A DNA stretch of 64,000 bases from Lactarius indigo (lineage: Eukaryota; Basidiomycota; Agaricomycetes; Russulales; Russulaceae). The notes beneath the pieces are model-generated. The model made no database searches and had not been told where the DNA came from. It was given only the letters and a program-made list of their open reading frames with translations. Where the stretch lies: contig JAFKAC010000012.1 of assembly GCA_025766275.1 (NCBI GenBank), positions 1,426,001-1,490,000 on the forward strand, read 5' to 3'. A program made the position numbers and the translations under genes. Below, one piece after another: positions 62,301-64,000 of the stretch (within the stretch, counting starts at the first letter, position 1; each line of letters begins with the position of its first letter).

Positions 62301-64000
62301 CTGCAGACGTGTCACATCGATGAACTTGATTGCCCACGCATCCGGGTTCCGTGAGCTATTGGCCGACGCAGCACCCATTCCAGGGACACCTTCAGTCTCT
62401 GCCGCGAGCTTCTCCAGGTAATGGTCTCGGAGAGCAAGCACAAAATGTCGCGCTTTGACGTTCCCACGCCAGCCCTAAACACTCGGTCAATCACAAGGGT
62501 CTCATACCATACTCTTATACCTACCATTTCGGTCCAAATATCGTAGATCGTCTAGAGAGAACGCCAATTGATGATCACGCATTTAAGTGAAGAACGGAAA
62601 GACACATACACGGTCACGAATGCGATCGTGTGGGCCACCCTTCATCTCTTGGATCACCCGGTCGCTCTCCCGTTTCACCACGAAAGTCAGCTCGTCGATG
62701 ATCTGGCGCTTCTGCGCTTCGAACTTGCGGAAATAAACAACCTGATTCTTTTCCACCGCTGCGTCGGGGTCCTCAAAAATGTCTGTCCTGAGGTCATCCG
62801 CATTCGCGTTCGCATCACTGGCCATCCCCCGAGGTGCCCGATGCCCTTCAGCACTAGGTGCGCTCGGAGCCTTGCTTGCAGTTTTCTCTAGCTCGAGTAA
62901 CATCTTGTCGTTGTGCCTGAGCGCCTTCACACCGCCATTCGCAGCAACAGTCGCTGCAAGTTGTTTCTGCTCAGGGCTAATCAGTTGCTCAAACATAGCT
63001 TTCAGCACGTCCATCCTATATCACCGTTCAGCACATAATTAGATAGAGTGCGTGGATATTCTGACTTTTCATCCAGTGCTCTCGTCGCATCACCAATGAC
63101 ATCGAGCTTGGCATTGGCCTTATCCACACCCTGACCTGTGTGGATCGACAACTCGAACTCGAATTCCTGTCGTCGCTTCGAGAACAGTGTCACCCAGCTC
63201 AGCAATTTGTCATCCCAGACCGGTCCTAGGAACACCTTTGCCAAAAGCTTCTTCTTTGCGTACGTGTCGCACACATTAGAGCACAGCTTGATGTCGTCCG
63301 CGGTACGCTCTACAAGACTCTTCAACCGATCCTCGATGCTCCTGCCGTCTGGTGCGACCAGCTTGTCATTTTTCACGTCTCTCAGCCTGAAAGTCTATAA
63401 GTATGGCACGATATAGTGGGTAAATACCCGCACGCACAGGAGTAACACACCCATCATATCTTTCATCTCGACATAGAGCGCGATGATCTTCTTTTCGTTG
63501 TCACGACGCTTCTGTTCCAGGGTGTAGACAGCCGTGAATGCCAGGACAACGACTACGATTCTCGGTCACCATGGATGAACTCTGATGATAGTGTAGACAT
63601 ACCACCGACGAAGGGATGCAAGGCCTTGAGTTCATCCAAAGCGTTCATGAGAACAGGCATACCATCGAAAAAGTGGTCTATCCCCTCCTTTACGGTCTTG
63701 CCAATCTCAGTCTGCCCAACGGCGCTTGCCGCTGCAGTGATTAATGGTTTGAATGGCGCAACGCTGTTTTGTGCGGCAGTAACGGTGTCACCTAGAGACC
63801 AGAATCAAAATACTGTTCGGCCAGCGAAGATTCCACTCACCAAGAACGTCGAGACTCCGATCTACGCTAACACCTTTCGGACCATCCTTTACCTCATCCC
63901 ACGTGGCGGCCAACAGGTCTGGCACAGGACTTATAGTTGGTATCATTTCGGTGGAAGGTAGCATAGTGAGATTGACAAAGACATCAGGAGCAACGGGAAG
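59369..64000 (-). CDS. Large basidiomycete EF-hand and zinc-finger protein, 5' end at or beyond the edge
   Basis: Exons chain along the minus strand from the right edge to a stop at 59369-59371. Order: TWDEVKDGPKGVSVDRSLDV and a helical region (MNALDELKALHPFVG, EQKRRDNEKKI, LRDVKNDKLVAPDGRSIEDR), typical of an N-terminal domain shared with fungal STAND-like proteins. Then a helical region with IIDELTFVVKRESDRVIQEM, an EF-hand loop DDDASGFITISE near 62260-62300, helices with KMEGIRAEVLPPNRLAVDDY, a membrane-like stretch MASLVATFSSGMFFLL, a beta-rich domain, and two Cys pairs of ZZ-like type: CDWCGG...RLFCLDC and CGKCNG...CWYCVKC followed by LCEACEG. A repetitive Glu/Lys/Pro linker separates the fingers; the end is a coiled coil (RLMSLEDRLNKMHTRI). 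A common mushroom family of unknown role. The frame is open to base 64000, so the start (ATG at 63964 is possible) is not settled. Confidence 0.75.

Overview
The window is nuclear DNA of a filamentous basidiomycete, most likely an Agaricomycete. Genes on both strands are split by many short introns (about 44-60 nt), and the families present are typical of mushrooms: fruit-body lectins, a Ty1/Copia element, hAT transposon remnants, a myosin-motor chitin synthase and basidiomycete-only membrane and EF-hand proteins. I did not assign a species.

Layout. 1-6.5 kb is transposon territory: a Copia gag-pol on the minus strand that runs off the left edge and has one in-frame stop, its leader or LTR region, then a decayed hAT transposase with subterminal repeats. 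6.57-12.73 kb holds conserved genes: a SWAP/SURP splicing-regulator-like gene, STE24 CAAX protease (minus) and, divergently, the 75-kDa complex I iron-sulfur subunit. 12.7-41.1 kb is an accessory island with three fruit-body lectin genes (13.3, 16.1 and 30.1 kb, all minus), two near-identical PDR-type ABC transporter copies in opposite orientation (19.3-24.7 kb plus, 34.1-39.6 kb minus), one multi-pass membrane protein gene (25.3-26.9 kb) and long gene-free stretches. 41.1-64 kb is again conserved: a Zrg17-like CDF protein, SURF6/Rrp14, STE6-type pheromone exporter, PP2A activator (PTPA), class V-type chitin synthase with myosin head and DEK C-terminal domain, and a large EF-hand/zinc-finger protein that runs to or past the right edge.

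How the genes fit together. Most of the conserved genes are unrelated housekeeping functions, but STE24 and STE6 act in one pathway: C-terminal processing and export of farnesylated mating pheromone. The island grew by segmental duplication. Each lectin sits in a duplicated unit that includes its promoter, a 5'-UTR intron and 3' flank; units 2 and 3 are recent (9 differences in 147 residues), unit 1 is older. All three lectin promoters keep a TATAAAA box and a CGG-N7-CCG palindrome that could be a zinc-cluster factor site. The minus-strand PDR copy reads as intact, while the plus-strand copy has two apparent one-base losses.

I found no CRISPR array, tRNA, rRNA or pheromone precursor. The most notable unit for follow-up is the lectin/PDR island; whether it is one functional system is inference only.
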